Notes: generated from the letters alone by a model not told the origin. 64,000 nt of DNA from Siderastrea radians (GCA_964017195.1 OZ024900.1:26744429-26808428), one strand, 5' to 3'; counted from the first letter of the stretch, positions 1 through 11,735 are shown. Translations and numbers: made by a program.

Positions 1-1599
1 ATAAAAATCAAAACAGAACTTCAAGAAATCGAAGTTTACTATCGTTCACTTAAAAAGACTTATTTACAAACTCATGTTTGGAAATGACAAGACAAAGGAA
101 AAAAATATTGCTACCTTACCGAGAATAAGTCCTCTTCCTGTGAATTAAAATCTTTTCAACTTCAGTCCTTACAACTTTCCGTGAGCAAGTGTGCTGCTTC
201 TTTCGCAATAGCATTTTCTTGGTTGAGTTCTCACTATGAAAATTCCAAGTCAACCGCTGGATATCTTTGTGAGCTGAAGCACATACTTGTTGACATTTTG
301 AGAGCATTTAATCGTGGAAAGTTTCTTCCAGAGAGTTAAAATTTACGGAGAACACTGCTAAAACTGCTTCGCTTTTCAAAATGGCCGCCAAACAAGCAAT
401 GAAAGAAAATCTGCAGTGCACCTCCAAATTTGGTCATTTACGTATATCGCAGGATATCTGTCATGTAGGATGACATATATTGAGGGCTTCCTTGCCATAT
501 ATGGGCATAGCGACAATTTGTTGAATAATAATAACAAATATTAGTAGCTAATATCTTCGAGAAATGCAATAAAATATGTTTAAAATGGAATTCAGAAATA
601 CGTTATACACTTACAGAATTATAAAATGTATTTTCCCTCGTTGTGACTTGAAAACTTCCATTTTGATGGTTTAGGATGCCTTGTTACTCTGTGTCTTTAT
701 TAAGCGATGTAGTTTTGTTTCATATTGAGGAATAGCGAGTAAATATCAGAGCATAATACTGGGCCGGATTAAGACTAGTGGACACCGCGAAATTAAGCGT
801 GATTTACCTTCTATATCTCGCTGTAGTTAACTGAGATAGATCTGAAGTGGTCTCAGCCGGGCTGTCGTTACAAACTGCACTCTCATTGTCAGTGTCTAAT
901 GGCTCCTGACGGGGCGCTTTACTGACCCATGTATCGAGAGACTGGCAATATTTAGCTGCAGCCTTCCTCTTTCTATTTTTCTGTACTCTCCTACCCGTAA
1001 GGTGTTACACAAAAATGTTTTTGCATCTTCGGGAGTTAATACACTCGTACAAATAGAGAATACTTTTCGACGCGTTAGCAGACGTGTCTGACAAAAATCG
1101 TGATATCTCTCTTTGTCATGGGCTCGCTTGTCTAAACTCCCCCGTGTAAAGCGTGCAACACGTTGATTTCATTAGCCATTTAGATAAGCTCGGACATCTT
1201 TGCGCTCATTGAAATGTTCTGAGTAGCTCGGGCTACTAGAGTGCAGCTGCTTTTAGTTTGCCAGTCAATACATTACTGCTTTCCACTGTTTGGTTTTGTT
1301 AAACTATCACTGTTAAGTGTTAAAGATTTACTAGTATCTTTCAGTTTAACCGACTCTACTTCTTAGCTTGGACATCAAGTATCAAAATGTGGACCTTTGG
1401 GGCATATGGGAGGGTGCGAATGCACCCCGTGCACCCCCTCTGGTTACGGGTCTGCGACTGGTATAATTTACCGCATATCTTCTCTTCACCCTTTGCAGCT
1501 CATAGACCACCTCAACGATATATTCTTCGACCAAAATACCGTTTTTAAATTTAACGTATCCTTTGGGTTTTATTTTACGTAATAATGAGACAAGTGCAC
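1..1599. other. No recognised feature
   Basis: AT-rich sequence without a credible long ORF, known repeat or RNA gene that I could recognise. The two short open frames near 116-307 and 1397-1582 have no family resemblance and look like chance. Confidence 0.5.
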
Positions 1600-2909
1600 T
1601 GCAATAATATTACGCCTCACGCAACAACCACCTTTTTGACACCCCTTTCCGGATTGCTGTTACAGCTGATCTACAGCAAGTACGTGAAGCCTTTCGCGAC
1701 ACTGACATGCTGGAGTGGGTACGCCAGCAACGTCCAGACTCCAAGTGGATCGTTGATCAGGTGACTCTCGTTACTTTCTTTGTTACCAAACTTCGCGATC
1801 ACCTAAGCGGACGAAGAAAACTGCTACCCCATTAGATAGTGGAAAATCGTGGCATCAGTGTTTTGGACACCAACCTTCAAACTGGAAAACCTTATAACGA
1901 CAACCTTTGCTTTTTTCGTGCTTTAGCACTTCACAATGGCTGCTATAAGAAAAACCTGGAACGTGATACTCAACATTATTTTGAAAGATACCGTCAAACT
2001 GTGCTGGAGAAAAAGAAGTTTTCAGGTGTCAAGTTAGAGGAGATTCCAGAACTAGCAACGACTTTTTTAAGTTAACGTTTCTGTGTACACAGCCCCATGC
2101 CTTCTCCACGCAGAAGTTTAATTGGCAGTTATTTTGGCGAGAAGATACTCTTGGCTATTCCCCTCATCAAATGGTACCTCGAACACGGACTGGAAGTCAC
2201 TCGAATCTATCAAGTGGTGCAGTATCCCCAGTTCCGTGCTTCAAGCCGTTTGGTGAGGCTGTGTCCATTGACGGTGACCGTGATGTGAACAAGGCAATAA
2301 TCGCAGACACAATGAAATTAGTAAGAGAGCTCGACATGATCTCTTATGTCCTGCTAGTTGAAAAAAAGTGAATACTCGTTGGCAAACATTTATCGGCAAA
2401 ATTTAGGCAAGACTTTGACAGAGAAAGAGAGTCACCGAGAAGTGAGGTTCTGCGAAGAAACAAAAGCTTCACGACTGATAAACACTCCATTCTTTAGACA
2501 AATCGACCAAATTGACGAGAATACATACGAATTTCAAAGTTGTAAGAAAACCATTAAGTTAAATCTGCCACTGGAAATAGTTTTTTTTGTTTATCAATAT
2601 GCTAGGTTACGTATGCTCCAGCTTTATTTTGATTTTCTTCACAAATCTTTAGACCGCAGTGATTTTCAATACTACGAGATGGGCACCGATTCGGCGTACA
2701 TGGCAATTTCGGGTCCATCAGCTGCAGTGGAGAGTTTATTTAAACCGGAACTCAAGCAAGAGTTCAATAAAGATAAACGAAACTGGCTTCCAAGAAACGA
2801 CACAGAAGAAAATATAGCGTACGATAAAAGAACACCTGGGCTGTTTAAAGAGGAGTGGTCTGGGGAGGGAATTATCGACCTCAGTAGTAAAACATCTGCA
2901 AAGGATTGA
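1600..2909 (+). pseudogene. Family-B DNA polymerase remnant (Polinton-like)
   Basis: Open segments at about 1640-2075, 2097-2370 and 2358-2909 match successive parts of a protein-primed PolB. The first (with NLCFFRALALHNG) resembles the N-terminal region seen in cnidarian copies. The second, with IPLIKWYLEHGLEVTRIYQV, belongs to the palm side. The third holds the C-terminal palm and thumb. Only about 20 bases separate the N-terminal segment from the palm segment, so the exonuclease domain is missing. There is a frameshift near 2230. The catalytic motif C, normally DTDS, reads GTDS at about residues 109-112 of the last ORF (near 2685), losing a metal-binding aspartate. Nonfunctional; family call firm, element type inferred. 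Confidence 0.82.
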
Positions 2910-3488
2910 GCAAAAATGGAATGATATCAACAAAGAAAAGTACCTTCAGTTGGTGTTTTGCTGACCAAACAAAGTAATTCAGGAATAAACAAAAGTTTTA
3001 GAGTTATAGACAATAGCATGTATACATGTCAGCGAGTTCGTGATGGCTTTTCTTACTTTTATCCGAAACGGAAAGCTTTAGAAGATGGAATAAGCACTCT
3101 GCCTTTGGAGATTTAAGTTTGTTTTGTGAATAGTTCTTTTTGTCCCTTTCTTTCTCGTAAAACAATTTTGTTATGGTTTATTTGACAATAATGTGAGTGT
3201 ATTTTTTCTCAATCAATTTCATGCCTAGCAATTTTTATTATTTTAGGATATAAACTTAAATAATATTGTACTCTTTCTGTAAATAAATATTTGACATGCT
3301 GAGTTTTGACTCCTATTCAGTCTGAACAAGCGCGAATTTCACGCTCGAAGTCCAACGTGATCCTAGGAAAACATAGCGCTAAAAATAGCCCTCGTGGACC
3401 GTGTGGCTTGAATGGCCTGGTAAATTAGCGATAAATTTCCTGTTTCAAAAAGCTTTTTCAGTTGAAACCAACCTTTCACAGGGTAACA

Positions 3489-3631
3489 TGGTACGAAGGA
3501 AATGTAAGCATTGTCCCATTCCCGGCTGTGGTTCAAAACTTTTAGTTCCATTACCTATACACGAGTTGTCAGAGATAAAACGAAAATATTGGCTGGAATT
3601 TGCGAAACTACAAAACACCAACATGGTTTAG
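3489..3631 (+). pseudogene. Short C2H2-like zinc-finger protein remnant
   Basis: Starting at the methionine codon at 3489, the frame reads MVRRKCKHCPIPGCGSKLLV and continues to a stop at 3629-3631, about 46 residues. The two cysteines of a C-x4-C knuckle are visible, but the paired histidines expected after the finger are absent, so the end looks deleted. Similar short KHCPIPGCGSK proteins sit beside PolB genes in cnidarian virus-like elements, from memory of that family. Its role is unknown; nucleic-acid binding is a guess. Confidence 0.5.
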
Positions 3632-3737
3632 GTTTACGAGAAAGAGGCTGAACCGGAAACAATTTTTCTATAAATTAGAGTGACTGGAGTAATAACTTTT
3701 AGTTCTGATCATAGACCCAAGGTGGAAACATTCTTTT

Positions 3738-4215
3738 CCTGCCCTTGTCGCCGGGCCATCGGCCTCGGCTAAGACATAATTTGTCAAACGTTTACTGGAA
3801 TCAGGAGAAGATATGATTGATGGGGTTCCTGAAAATATCATTTGGTGTTATGGCATGTATCAACCGGCTTATGGTGAAATGCAAAGGACCATTCCCAACA
3901 TAACTTTTATCGGAGTTCCAAGTGATTTAGAATCCGTGATTAACCCTTCCATTCGCAACCTTGTGGTTATTGATGATTTGATGCAAGAACTCAGTAATGA
4001 TCCGAGATTGACCGATTTATTTACGAAAGGGTTTCATCACCGTAACTTGAGTGTGATATTTATATTACAGAACATCTTTCACCGCGGAAAAGAACTAAGA
4101 GATATGAGCTTAAACTGCCACTATCTGGTTTTATTTAAAACCTACGACAGATAGCAGCCAAGTGATTCACTTAGCAATGCAAATGTTTCCTGGTCAACGT
4201 AAAGCGATTTTAAAA
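3738..4215 (+). pseudogene. Packaging-type ATPase remnant (A32/FtsK-HerA class)
   Basis: A frame beginning near 3738 carries a decayed Walker A, GPSASAKT, at about 3753-3776 (usual form GPSGSGKT), immediately followed by an in-frame TAA at 3777. The frame resumes through 3813-4154 with Walker B LVVIDDLMQE and the sensor-like FILQNIFHRG. A frameshift near 4140 moves the C-terminal part (SSQVIHLAMQMFPGQR) to another frame, where it fuses into the next protein by an apparent deletion. In Polintons and large DNA viruses this ATPase drives DNA packaging. Two glycine losses and a stop make this copy dead. Confidence 0.8.
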
Positions 4216-4452
4216 GCAGCCGACGACAGTTTGGTTAGAACCATTTATGGGTGTGTTCTGAACGCGTTGAAAGAAAACATTACCTGTTAGTAAACCTGCC
4301 AAGGAAAAATTTGTAACCCACAAGAAATCCTTCATTGCCTTGGCTGAAAAAAGTACTCCAATTAACAAGAAAAAGCAAATATTAGTCCAACACGGAGGGT
4401 TGAATATTTTGTTGCCACCGGTGCTTCGTGTGTTAAGCTCCATACTTGTTTA
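4216..4452 (+). pseudogene. Small basic protein with hydrophobic C-terminus, Polinton-associated
   Basis: After the ATPase deletion point the frame continues with a leucine-rich stretch and, after a one-base frameshift near 4288, a lysine-rich segment (KPAKEK, then INKKKQILVQHGG) ending in a hydrophobic tail LPPVLRVLSSILV before TAA. Such short basic proteins with an LVQHGG box and hydrophobic end accompany cnidarian Polinton-like elements. Function is not established; a minor virion or membrane-active role is only a guess. Confidence 0.45.
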
Positions 4453-4454
4453 AG

Positions 4455-5181
4455 ATGAATCATACCAAACGAATGGTTCTCGTCCCTGAGAACACACTGG
4501 AACGATTGCAACAACGCCAACATATACTAACACCACCCGTGACACAAACTTTGAAAACTCTGGACAGTGAAATGGAAGGTATCTTAGCCAGGTAAAACCT
4601 AGATCATGAAGAAAAAGCGAAGCTCTATAATCAGATGTTACAGCGTTACTCGACTTACTATGATCAGCGAAAGGGTCAACCTTTCCACGTAAAGTTAACA
4701 GCCCCTAAACCTGCAGAAACCTCCAAACCAGAGGAGAGTGACGAACCTGCAGAGGAACTCGCCCCAGAAAAATCTATCCCACAGCGGTAGAATAAGAAGT
4801 CATGACAAGTGTACCCAAAAAAATCGGGATGTGTTACTTTGGAACGATAAAGGGGAACTAATGTATGAAAACAAACCGATTCCGGGATCTCACGTGGTGG
4901 ATTTAGTCAACGATATAGTACGTCATCGGAAAGGATTTGAGCCTGTTGGTTGGTCGGTGTTTGCGAAAGGCTTAGCCCGAATGAACGCACCGGAGAAGCT
5001 AGTGTGCAATCAGCAGAGGCAGAGCACCGTTCGGGATTTTAAAACAACACTCAGAGAAGAAACACCCTCAAGTCCCGCTCGTTGGCTTCCTTCCCCACCT
5101 CCTACCTCATCTCCCCCGAAAAAACAAAGGCGGAGAGCAGTAAGCCCTCGCCCTCAAGCTGTTCGATGGTTACGATTATAA
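4455..5181 (+). pseudogene. Hypothetical Polinton-associated protein, broken
   Basis: The frame opens at 4455 with MNHTKRMVLVPENTLERLQQ, has an internal TAG near 4594 and another stop near 4788, and continues in a second frame at 4738-5181 with LLWNDKGELMYENKPIPGSH and HRKGFEPVGWSVFAKGL. The C-terminus is proline-serine rich and ends in a basic stretch (KKQRRRAVSPRPQAVRWL). I recognise this as a recurrent cnidarian hypothetical found next to the ATPase. No catalytic motif is visible. It could be a structural or DNA-binding protein of the element. Confidence 0.5.
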
Positions 5182-5479
5182 ATCGCGACAACAGGCATTT
5201 GCATTAACCACATCTTTATTTTGATCACTCATTAAATTACATTCTAAAAGGAAATGACATAGGGTGTTTACTGACCTATGTGGTGTGCTTTTGCTCCTTG
5301 TTTGTTGACATGGGTATAATATTTTAGGACACTTGGAGGTAAATGTTTTTCGATAAACCGTTTTACAAGAAAATCATTTCCTCGTTTACTAGTAGAAAAA
5401 CGATGTACAATGTTTTAAAACAATTTTAAATTCAATTTTTTAAAACAATTTTTTAAATCTAAACTAGCGAGCAGCACTC

Positions 5480-5700
5480 TGTGAACGTCTGGGTACTTCT
5501 TGCCTTTCTCAAATCGTTGGTCGAGTTTGTACAACCGACGCAAAGCAAAGGAAGTGTTGTTTGGCAAACTTGGCATTGTTTCTCGGAAGAGAAGAGGCAT
5601 TTCATAGTGGCCATCGCTTCTCTGATGAATTCCTTCTTCTATCTTTATCAAAAACCGAGTGTCTTCTTCAGAGGGTGTATCATTGGATGCTGAAAGACAT
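5480..5700 (-). pseudogene. BEL/Pao retrotransposon reverse-transcriptase fragment
   Basis: The minus-strand frame contains IKIEEGIHQRSDGHYEMPL followed by SLPNNTSFALRRLYKLDQRF. This is the conserved block preceding the RT core in BEL/Pao polyproteins (an H-x-G-x-YE-x-PL pattern, then LPNN). Only about 70 residues remain. The fragment abuts a Penelope-type RT on the opposite strand at about 5700, so one element truncated the other. Confidence 0.68.
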
Positions 5701-6181
5701 TGTGGAGTACTGCTTCCAATATTTAGCTCTTTACAAACGTTTTATTGATGATATTTTTGCTATCTGGTGTGGGCCCAAAGATATTCTTCTGCAATTCTTG
5801 GTTGCCCTTAATAACAAAACTGATCGCATTAAGCTTACTTATTGTATTTATTTAGCGATAGAAGCATTTCCTTTCTGGATATTTCTCTACAGGGATGCTT
5901 ATTCGAGCAAACTGCAATTTTCCACCTTTTAAAAGCCTCTTAACAAATATCTGTATAGAACCTTTCAGTCGTTTCACACTTCTAGCAATAAGAAAGCCTT
6001 TATTAAAGGGGACCTTATGAGATATGCTAGAAACAGTTCTTCCTTCAAATCTTTCTCTGAGACAAGGGATAAGTTCTGGAAGCGGCTACGAGTTAGAGGG
6101 TACCTATTCAGTTTTTTGCTTCCGTTGTTTCGTGTAATACGATACAATGACAGAAAGAAGTGGCTTTATCAGAAACCTTAG
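5700..6181 (+). pseudogene. Penelope-like element reverse-transcriptase fragment
   Basis: The plus-strand frame contains RFIDDIFAIW, the Penelope-type form of the RT catalytic motif, at about 5735-5765. A TAA near 5930 interrupts it. The downstream frame continues with SNKKAFIKGDLMRYARNSSS and RDKFWKRLRVRGY, which match the thumb/linker region of Penelope RTs, to a TAG at 6179-6181. Upstream finger domains and the GIY-YIG endonuclease are absent here. It is a 5'-truncated dead copy. Confidence 0.78.
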
Positions 6182-6799
6182 AATAGATCTAGGCTACTGC
6201 AGTCACGCACGAATTAACAAAGTAAACAACCAGAGAATACCAGACTTAGATTGCACTATATGTTACAAGAAAGCTGTAACATAAGCTTACCTTTGTAAGT
6301 AAGTATTTTTAGGGGGCCACGTTTTTAGCTAAAACCGTGGCGCCCAAATAACTCTTAGGCCTTGCGTAAATATTTCGCAGCTTCGCCTGTTCCTTTTTCT
6401 TGTCAATCCGGCCGCACCTTTGCGGTCCGTGTTTCTCGAAATAGCCGCTATTATTGCTTAATTACAGGCATTTAGCATTTGTTTGTAAAACTCCCTGAAG
6501 ACGTCTACGATAGTTAGACGAAGCGCGTAGGAGAATAAACAAGTTTTACAACTACCAGTTCGCAGAGTGCTGCTCTGGTTTCACACCTGTACGACTAAAA
6601 ACGATTTTTTTTGCGTATTATTAGTCAACAGTTGTCCGGAACAGCTCAAATCACCCGCTTTACAATGCTTTCAGAGTAAGTACCATATTCTTCCAGTTAT
6701 AGGCGTGTGCGACGTTAAACGATTCTAGTCCATTTTGGCTCGCTGGAAACGTCACCCAAAGCTGAATAAAACTGGTGAATTGAGGCGTCCCAAAGAAAT

Positions 6800-7310
6800 T
6801 TTCAAAAATCGACTTTCCCAGTGGGACAAAAAACATTTTGCACCCTACAGGTCTGTAATTTAGTGAATATGCAATAGGCGATTAGGGCTGCTCGGGAAAA
6901 CTGTTGAAAAACCGACTTTTCCAGTGAGCCATAAGAGACAAAAATATATTGGCACCGTACATGTCTGAAACTTGGAGAACATACTTCTGACACGAAGAAG
7001 TTAATAATACCGGTGATTTAAGCTTTCCAGACCATGTTTTAAAAAGTAGACTTTTCCAGTGATTCATTCGAGACACAAATCATTTGCGTCGTACACCCCT
7101 TGAAATTGAGAGAATATGCCACAGAAACCGCAACCTAAATAAAATCGGTGACTTGAACTGTCCCTGACAGCGTTTAAAAAATCGACTTTTCCAGTGACAA
7201 TAGGGGGAAAAATGTTTTTGCGTCGGAAAAGGTTGAAACTTGGAAAATATGCTACTAACACTGTTAGCATCATAAAACTTGTGATTTAAGCTGTCAACTT
7301 CCTCAGTGGG
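6800..7310. repeat. Degenerate tandem repeat, unit about 135 bp
   Basis: The phrase GACTTTTCCAGTG or a close variant recurs near 6811, 6914, 7049 and 7184, spaced about 103, 135 and 135 bases. Each unit also shares TTGCGTCG-like, TTGAAACTTGGAGAATATGC-like and CGGTGATTTAAGCTGTC-like blocks. A lone related unit sits at about 8905-9015. Short open frames on the minus strand follow the periodicity and are not taken as genes. Confidence 0.7.
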
Positions 7311-8744
7311 CTTTAAGGGACAAGAATCGTTTTATAAAATCGGGGATTTCCGCTGTCTTAGCCAAGTTTAGAACATAGGCACGCAGTGCGTGCAGAAACA
7401 TTGACGTTTTTTTTTTTGACCTTGTCGCAATTCTGCTGTTGTATGAATTTCTCAGAATAGTGTTGCAACAAGACTTAAAACAACAAAGCCTAGCGCCATA
7501 GAACTATCGTTCGCCCCTAGCCAAGTCCCGTTAGGTAAAATGAAGTTAGCGTGACCCGACATATTAATGCATGTGACAGACAGTATAGTTCAGTTCAGTT
7601 ATTGTCAATGCTTTCAGCTCTAATTCACTCGTATTTTACTCGTATTTCAGTATTTCTTTCCGTGACAGGCAAGGGTCCGGCCAAAACGGCGGCTCACCGT
7701 ACGAGTGGCTTCGATAATTTCGTGTGGACCCTTGTCCTATTGTGCGTGCTTGTATGTACTTATTGATGTATGTGTACTGTTCGTATGCGAGTGAGCGGAA
7801 ACTTGTCCAATAAAAATGTACCTCAACTCTGCAGAGCGCATAAAACCTTCACGGGAAATCCAACATGGCGACTGGACGAATCTCCTCATTTCACCACAGG
7901 CAACCCAAGCTCAAGATAAGAGACAAACGCCACGAACGTGATTTTATCGTATCGGCGTCTAAGGTGGTGTTGTGTTACAGCGGTTTGAATTATAAAGGTT
8001 TGTATGTGAAGACAACGGATTTGTTTTAAATAGTAAAAATTATTGTTGTTTGACAATAAAGTTAACTAGCCTCGTTGCCTTGTTATATTCTTTGTCATTT
8101 GCCAGCCTCTCAGACCGATTTGAAGCCATTTTGGCGATTTAGCGATTCTCGGAGTTTCCACTGCTAAGGGAAGCTTTTATTCTCATGGGACATTGCGTGA
8201 CTGTGCATGTGTTGTTACACGTTCCACCGAGGGAAATGCATTTGCATAGCAGAACAGTTATCCCTTTATCTTAACCTGCATCTAACGGTAAAATTTCATT
8301 TTATTGTTTATTTGAATGAATTTTTTGCCTGAAAAAGCTTTTTGGCGCCATTATACTGTCTGTTTTAAGTGATAGCAATGTTTTGTAAACACGGTCCAAT
8401 TTGCATAAGCTGGTTGAAATTTGATATACGAAATTTAATTTATGCGAAGTCAAAATGTTCTCACGGTTCACCTATTTTAAGAAACCGGTTTGGGTCTCGG
8501 CTTGTGCTCATGGTCTTATAAATACGGTATCTGAATTTCTTTTTCTTTGATTTCGAAGAGGACCGAAATCTTTATATCCAGCTTACTTCTTCAAGGATTA
8601 TGCAAAAAACGCTTGCTTCTCAGCTCGGGTTTGTTATTATTTTTCTTTGATCTTTAATTGCATTAAATGCCGCTAGAAAACTTCAAAGCCGGGGAGTCGT
8701 ATTCCTATCTACAAGCCGTATGGATGTGTCCCTCTGATATTAAA
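7311..8744. other. No gene seen
   Basis: AT-rich spacer. A GCACGCACTGCGTG-type phrase near 7380-7395 recurs near 13700 and 15610, suggesting short dispersed repeat pieces. No ORF here resembles a protein family. Confidence 0.4.
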
Positions 8745-9785
8745 AGGTAAGGGTTTCATTATCCGGGTGGCACACCCTCACCCAGCATCTCACAGAGCAC
8801 CCCTCCTGCCTCACACACTTGAGGAAATCCACCGTGTCCCGCGCACCAGCGCCGTTCTTTCCGGTTTACAGCATCAACCGGATGATTCATGACGTCATCG
8901 GTTAAAAAATCGACTCTTACGTATCCCATAACTTAAAAAATTCGTTTTGCGTTATAAAGGTTAAAAGTTAGAGAATAGGCTACAGACAAACAAACCCAGT
9001 ATAAAACTGGTGATAGTAGCATAGACAGCGGTATAGTCGGAAACCAATCACATCGCGAGAATTGTATCACGTGTCAAAGAAGCTCTCCAGACTGATAACG
9101 CTACGGGAATGGTTGGACGTCATCATTTTATTGATTGTTGGCATTGCGTTGTCAGGCAATACAAATGAATCTCGTACCGAAATCTATCACTACAAAGGCC
9201 TTTTATCACCTGATCAAACTGGAGACAGCAAATACTGCATTCCACTGCGTTAACGTTGGAAGGGCAATGAACAGGCAGTGGTCGTGGTCTCGTGGTTGTT
9301 GTACATGGCACTCAGGCTCACAAGCAAATCACTTTGGTGGCAAAATATAAAGCTGACTTTAAGTAAATAGCCGGCAAGCAGGCTCAGTTAGTGTGTTACT
9401 TGGGCGAGTATTTTGGCGGCGGAGCCGTGATTTGCGGGCCATTGATTGGGCCAGTGAGCAAAGCAAGCCGAAGAACGCAGCATTCTAATTGGTTTGAAGT
9501 GACACGCGATGACAGATTTTATTATTGTGACAAAAACCAACTGAGGTACTGTTGTTGTTTGTCGCCTTTCTCGGATTTTTAATTGATTTAATTTTTAGCC
9601 AATGACGTCACTAACGTGACGTCATGGTTAATGCTGTAGCCTAAAAAATGAACGCTGTTTGTCTTCAACCGCAGCCATATTGAAAGCCGAGAAGACCCTG
9701 GGGACGAGGTTGGTGTGAGGCCGGGTGGTGTATTCTGTGAGATGCTGGGAGGGCGTGTGCCACTGGTACACTGAAACCCTTACCT
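8745..9785. mobile_element. Possible inverted-end element or inverted repeat copies
   Basis: AGGTAAGGGTTTCA at 8745-8758 is mirrored by TGAAACCCTTACCT at 9772-9785. The inward sequences (GGCACACCCTCACCCAGCAT versus its reverse near 9735-9760) also pair over about 60 bases. The interior holds one unit of the 135-bp repeat and no coding sequence. The similarity at the right end continues outside the pair, so this may be two inverted copies of a larger repeat rather than one element. Confidence 0.4.
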
Positions 9786-10060
9786 CAACAGCGGCACGTA
9801 CCCATACAGCTTATACCGTGCGAGTACGACCCCCGGGATTTGAAGTGTTCTGCATTTGCGAGTCAGCTGGATGTATATACTTCGAATACTTGAGGTCTGG
9901 TAGGATTTTATTCGCGTTGCAGTCCTGCGTTTACTAAGCCGAAGTAAAAATTTCCATAGCAGCAAACACAAGACGGACTCGTCAATTTGAGATTTAGTAT
10001 GAATAGAACGTCGATGCCCCAACGAACCAACTCTACTTATTTCGCGAATTGTTGTGTTCT
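9740..10060 (+). repeat. Dispersed repeat C, copy 1
   Basis: Shares with 10665-10975 an ordered series of blocks: GTGTGCCACTGGTACACTGA, TTTTATTCGCGTTGCAGTCC, ACAAGACGGACTCGTCAATT and CGAACCAACTC. The copies differ by several indels. The copy is followed at 10059-10148 by a block (CTGCGAAGCAAAGCAGG, AACACTTTGTAAACCGAAAA) that also occurs near 23340. No coding capacity. Confidence 0.6.
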
Positions 10061-10204
10061 GCTGCGAAGCAAAGCAGGCTAGAAACACTTTGTAAACCGA
10101 AAAGGTGTGAACCATAACTTGTAATGTGAAGTAACAAAGGAAAAATCGGAAGTACCGTAATTTCTGGCCGATTTATATCCGCATGAAACCCTTCTCACCA
10201 CCAG

Positions 10205-10325
10205 CTACTACCGGGGCGACCCTAAAACGCGGAATGGCGAAATGACGGAACGGCAGAGCATCACCCCAAATCCTAAAACACGGAACCCCGGAAAATCACC
10301 CAATATCCTAAAACGCGGAAAACAA
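10205..10325. repeat. Short interspersed CCTAAAACGCGGAA repeats
   Basis: CCTAAAACGCGGAA or a one-base variant occurs near 10211, 10273 and 10307, each followed by short unlike sequence. It looks like a decayed minisatellite. Confidence 0.5.
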
Positions 10326-10664
10326 AAATAGATGGCACTGATTCGCGAGATTCGTCGTGAAGAAAAACAGTCACGCTAAGACAAATGTCGTTAATGGCGT
10401 CAACACTTGTCTCTCGGGCTCAGTTATTAAAAAAACGCCTGTTATGCAGGCTACAAGTCAATCATTTGGCTCAAAATGGCATTGCATTGCATGCTAAGAA
10501 CATACATGTTCTTCTCCCTTTTCAAAAGTGTGGAATTAACTGCCATAATTATCTCTCTTGGTACTCATGTTTTAGTCGGAACATCTTCGAAGGCCTCAAA
10601 TATCAAATGTCCTAAATTTTGTGAGAAGAATGCCGGCGGGGGTACACTATAAATTTTAAGGTGG

Positions 10665-10975
10665 AGGTGTGCCGCTGGGACACTGAGACCCTCGGTTTAT
10701 ACCAGACCATGTTCAGCTGCAAGGTGTCCCGCGACTAATCTCGATCAAAAGGAACTATGTAATTAATTTTACTTCGAATGCGCTGTTTTCTTTTCTTGCT
10801 GTCCGGCTGGATTTTATTCGCGTTGTAGCCCAGCCTTAACTTTGCCGTGGTATAACATTCCAGTGCTTTCCACTGAAACAAACACATCAGAAATTATAAA
10901 TACATAAGACGGACTAGTCAATTTGAGATTTAAACGTCGTGGCGAACCAGCTGCGTGAATTCATGCACATGTAGT
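10665..10975 (+). repeat. Dispersed repeat C, copy 2
   Basis: Second copy of the repeat at 9740-10060, in the same orientation about 920 bases downstream, with the block order kept. Confidence 0.6.
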
Positions 10976-11221
10976 TTGCTTCTGTTTTCCTTTATTAATT
11001 TCCAAGCGGAATTATAACCTTTCGTGGGAGAATATTTTGACTTCCAACCAGCTTGACGGAGTCAATTCCAATATACGATCGAGACAAATATTTTTAGTTT
11101 TCTAGTGGAATAACAAGATTAGATCAGATTAAGAAGAAGGGACTACTGTTCTTATATGCAAATGTATTCGTGCAACTACACACGCAGTGTTTTGTTCTGG
11201 ATTTCCCATGAGAATACATCT

Positions 11222-11368
11222 GGCCCCAGTTGTTCAAAAGTTGGATAGCGCTATCCGTCGGATAAATCACTATCCAGCGGATAAGTGTTAGGGAAACCAA
11301 TTGCATTATCCACTGGACAGTGATTTATCCGGTGGATACTACTATCCAACTTTTGAACAACTGGGGCC
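11222..11368. mobile_element. MITE with GGCCCCAGTTGTTCAAAAG ends
   Basis: The left end GGCCCCAGTTGTTCAAAAGT is mirrored exactly by ACTTTTGAACAACTGGGGCC at the right end, and inner blocks (TTGGATAG...CTATCCAA, TGATTTATCC) also pair. The total is 147 bp, noncoding. Small elements with CCCCAGTTGTTCAAA ends are frequent in invertebrate genomes. No clear target-site duplication was found, so the superfamily is left open. Confidence 0.8.
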
Positions 11369-11574
11369 TGAACATCCGAGCACTGGTAACCAATGGAGAT
11401 ACGTAATGAAATCACCTGATCAACGTGAATGACAAGGTCCTTTCAGTCGCCATCTTGAATGGCTTGTGCATTTCGATTTGAGCCTTGGGGAGATCTGTTG
11501 CGCTTTGCAGAGTTGCGGTACATTTTCGTCAGTCAAGTTTTTGCTCACTTGTATACGAACACATAGGGTGTCTG

Positions 11575-11735
11575 TAAAACCAGGAACAGCCCCGGAACAC
11601 CCGGAACATCCCTGGAACACCCCCGGAACAGCCAGGAACAACCCCGGAACACCCCAGGAACAGCCCATAATACCCGGAACATCCCATAATGCCCTGAAAT
11701 ACCCTCAATACAGCCAGGAACACTCTTGAACACCA
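11575..11735 (+). repeat. GGAACA-CCC minisatellite
   Basis: About twelve imperfect units built on CCGGAACA(C)CC(C), 10-13 bp each, decaying toward the right end (CATAATACC, TGAAATACC). Frames through it on either strand give artificial Pro/Gly-rich peptides and are not genes. Confidence 0.85.

Larger units (their letters stand above)
1600..5181 (+). mobile_element. Decayed Polinton/Maverick-like DNA element
   Basis: Five same-strand coding remnants lie in order within 3.6 kb: family-B DNA polymerase, a short zinc-finger-like protein, a packaging-type ATPase, a small basic protein with a hydrophobic tail, and a hypothetical protein. A protein-primed PolB beside an A32/FtsK-HerA-type ATPase is the signature of Polintons and related virus-like elements. 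No retroviral-type integrase, protease or capsid gene and no terminal inverted repeats were recognised, so the element is partial. Every ORF has stops, frameshifts or deletions. It is an old integrated copy with no intact gene. The assignment to Polintons rather than adintovirus-like relatives is inference. Confidence 0.72.
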
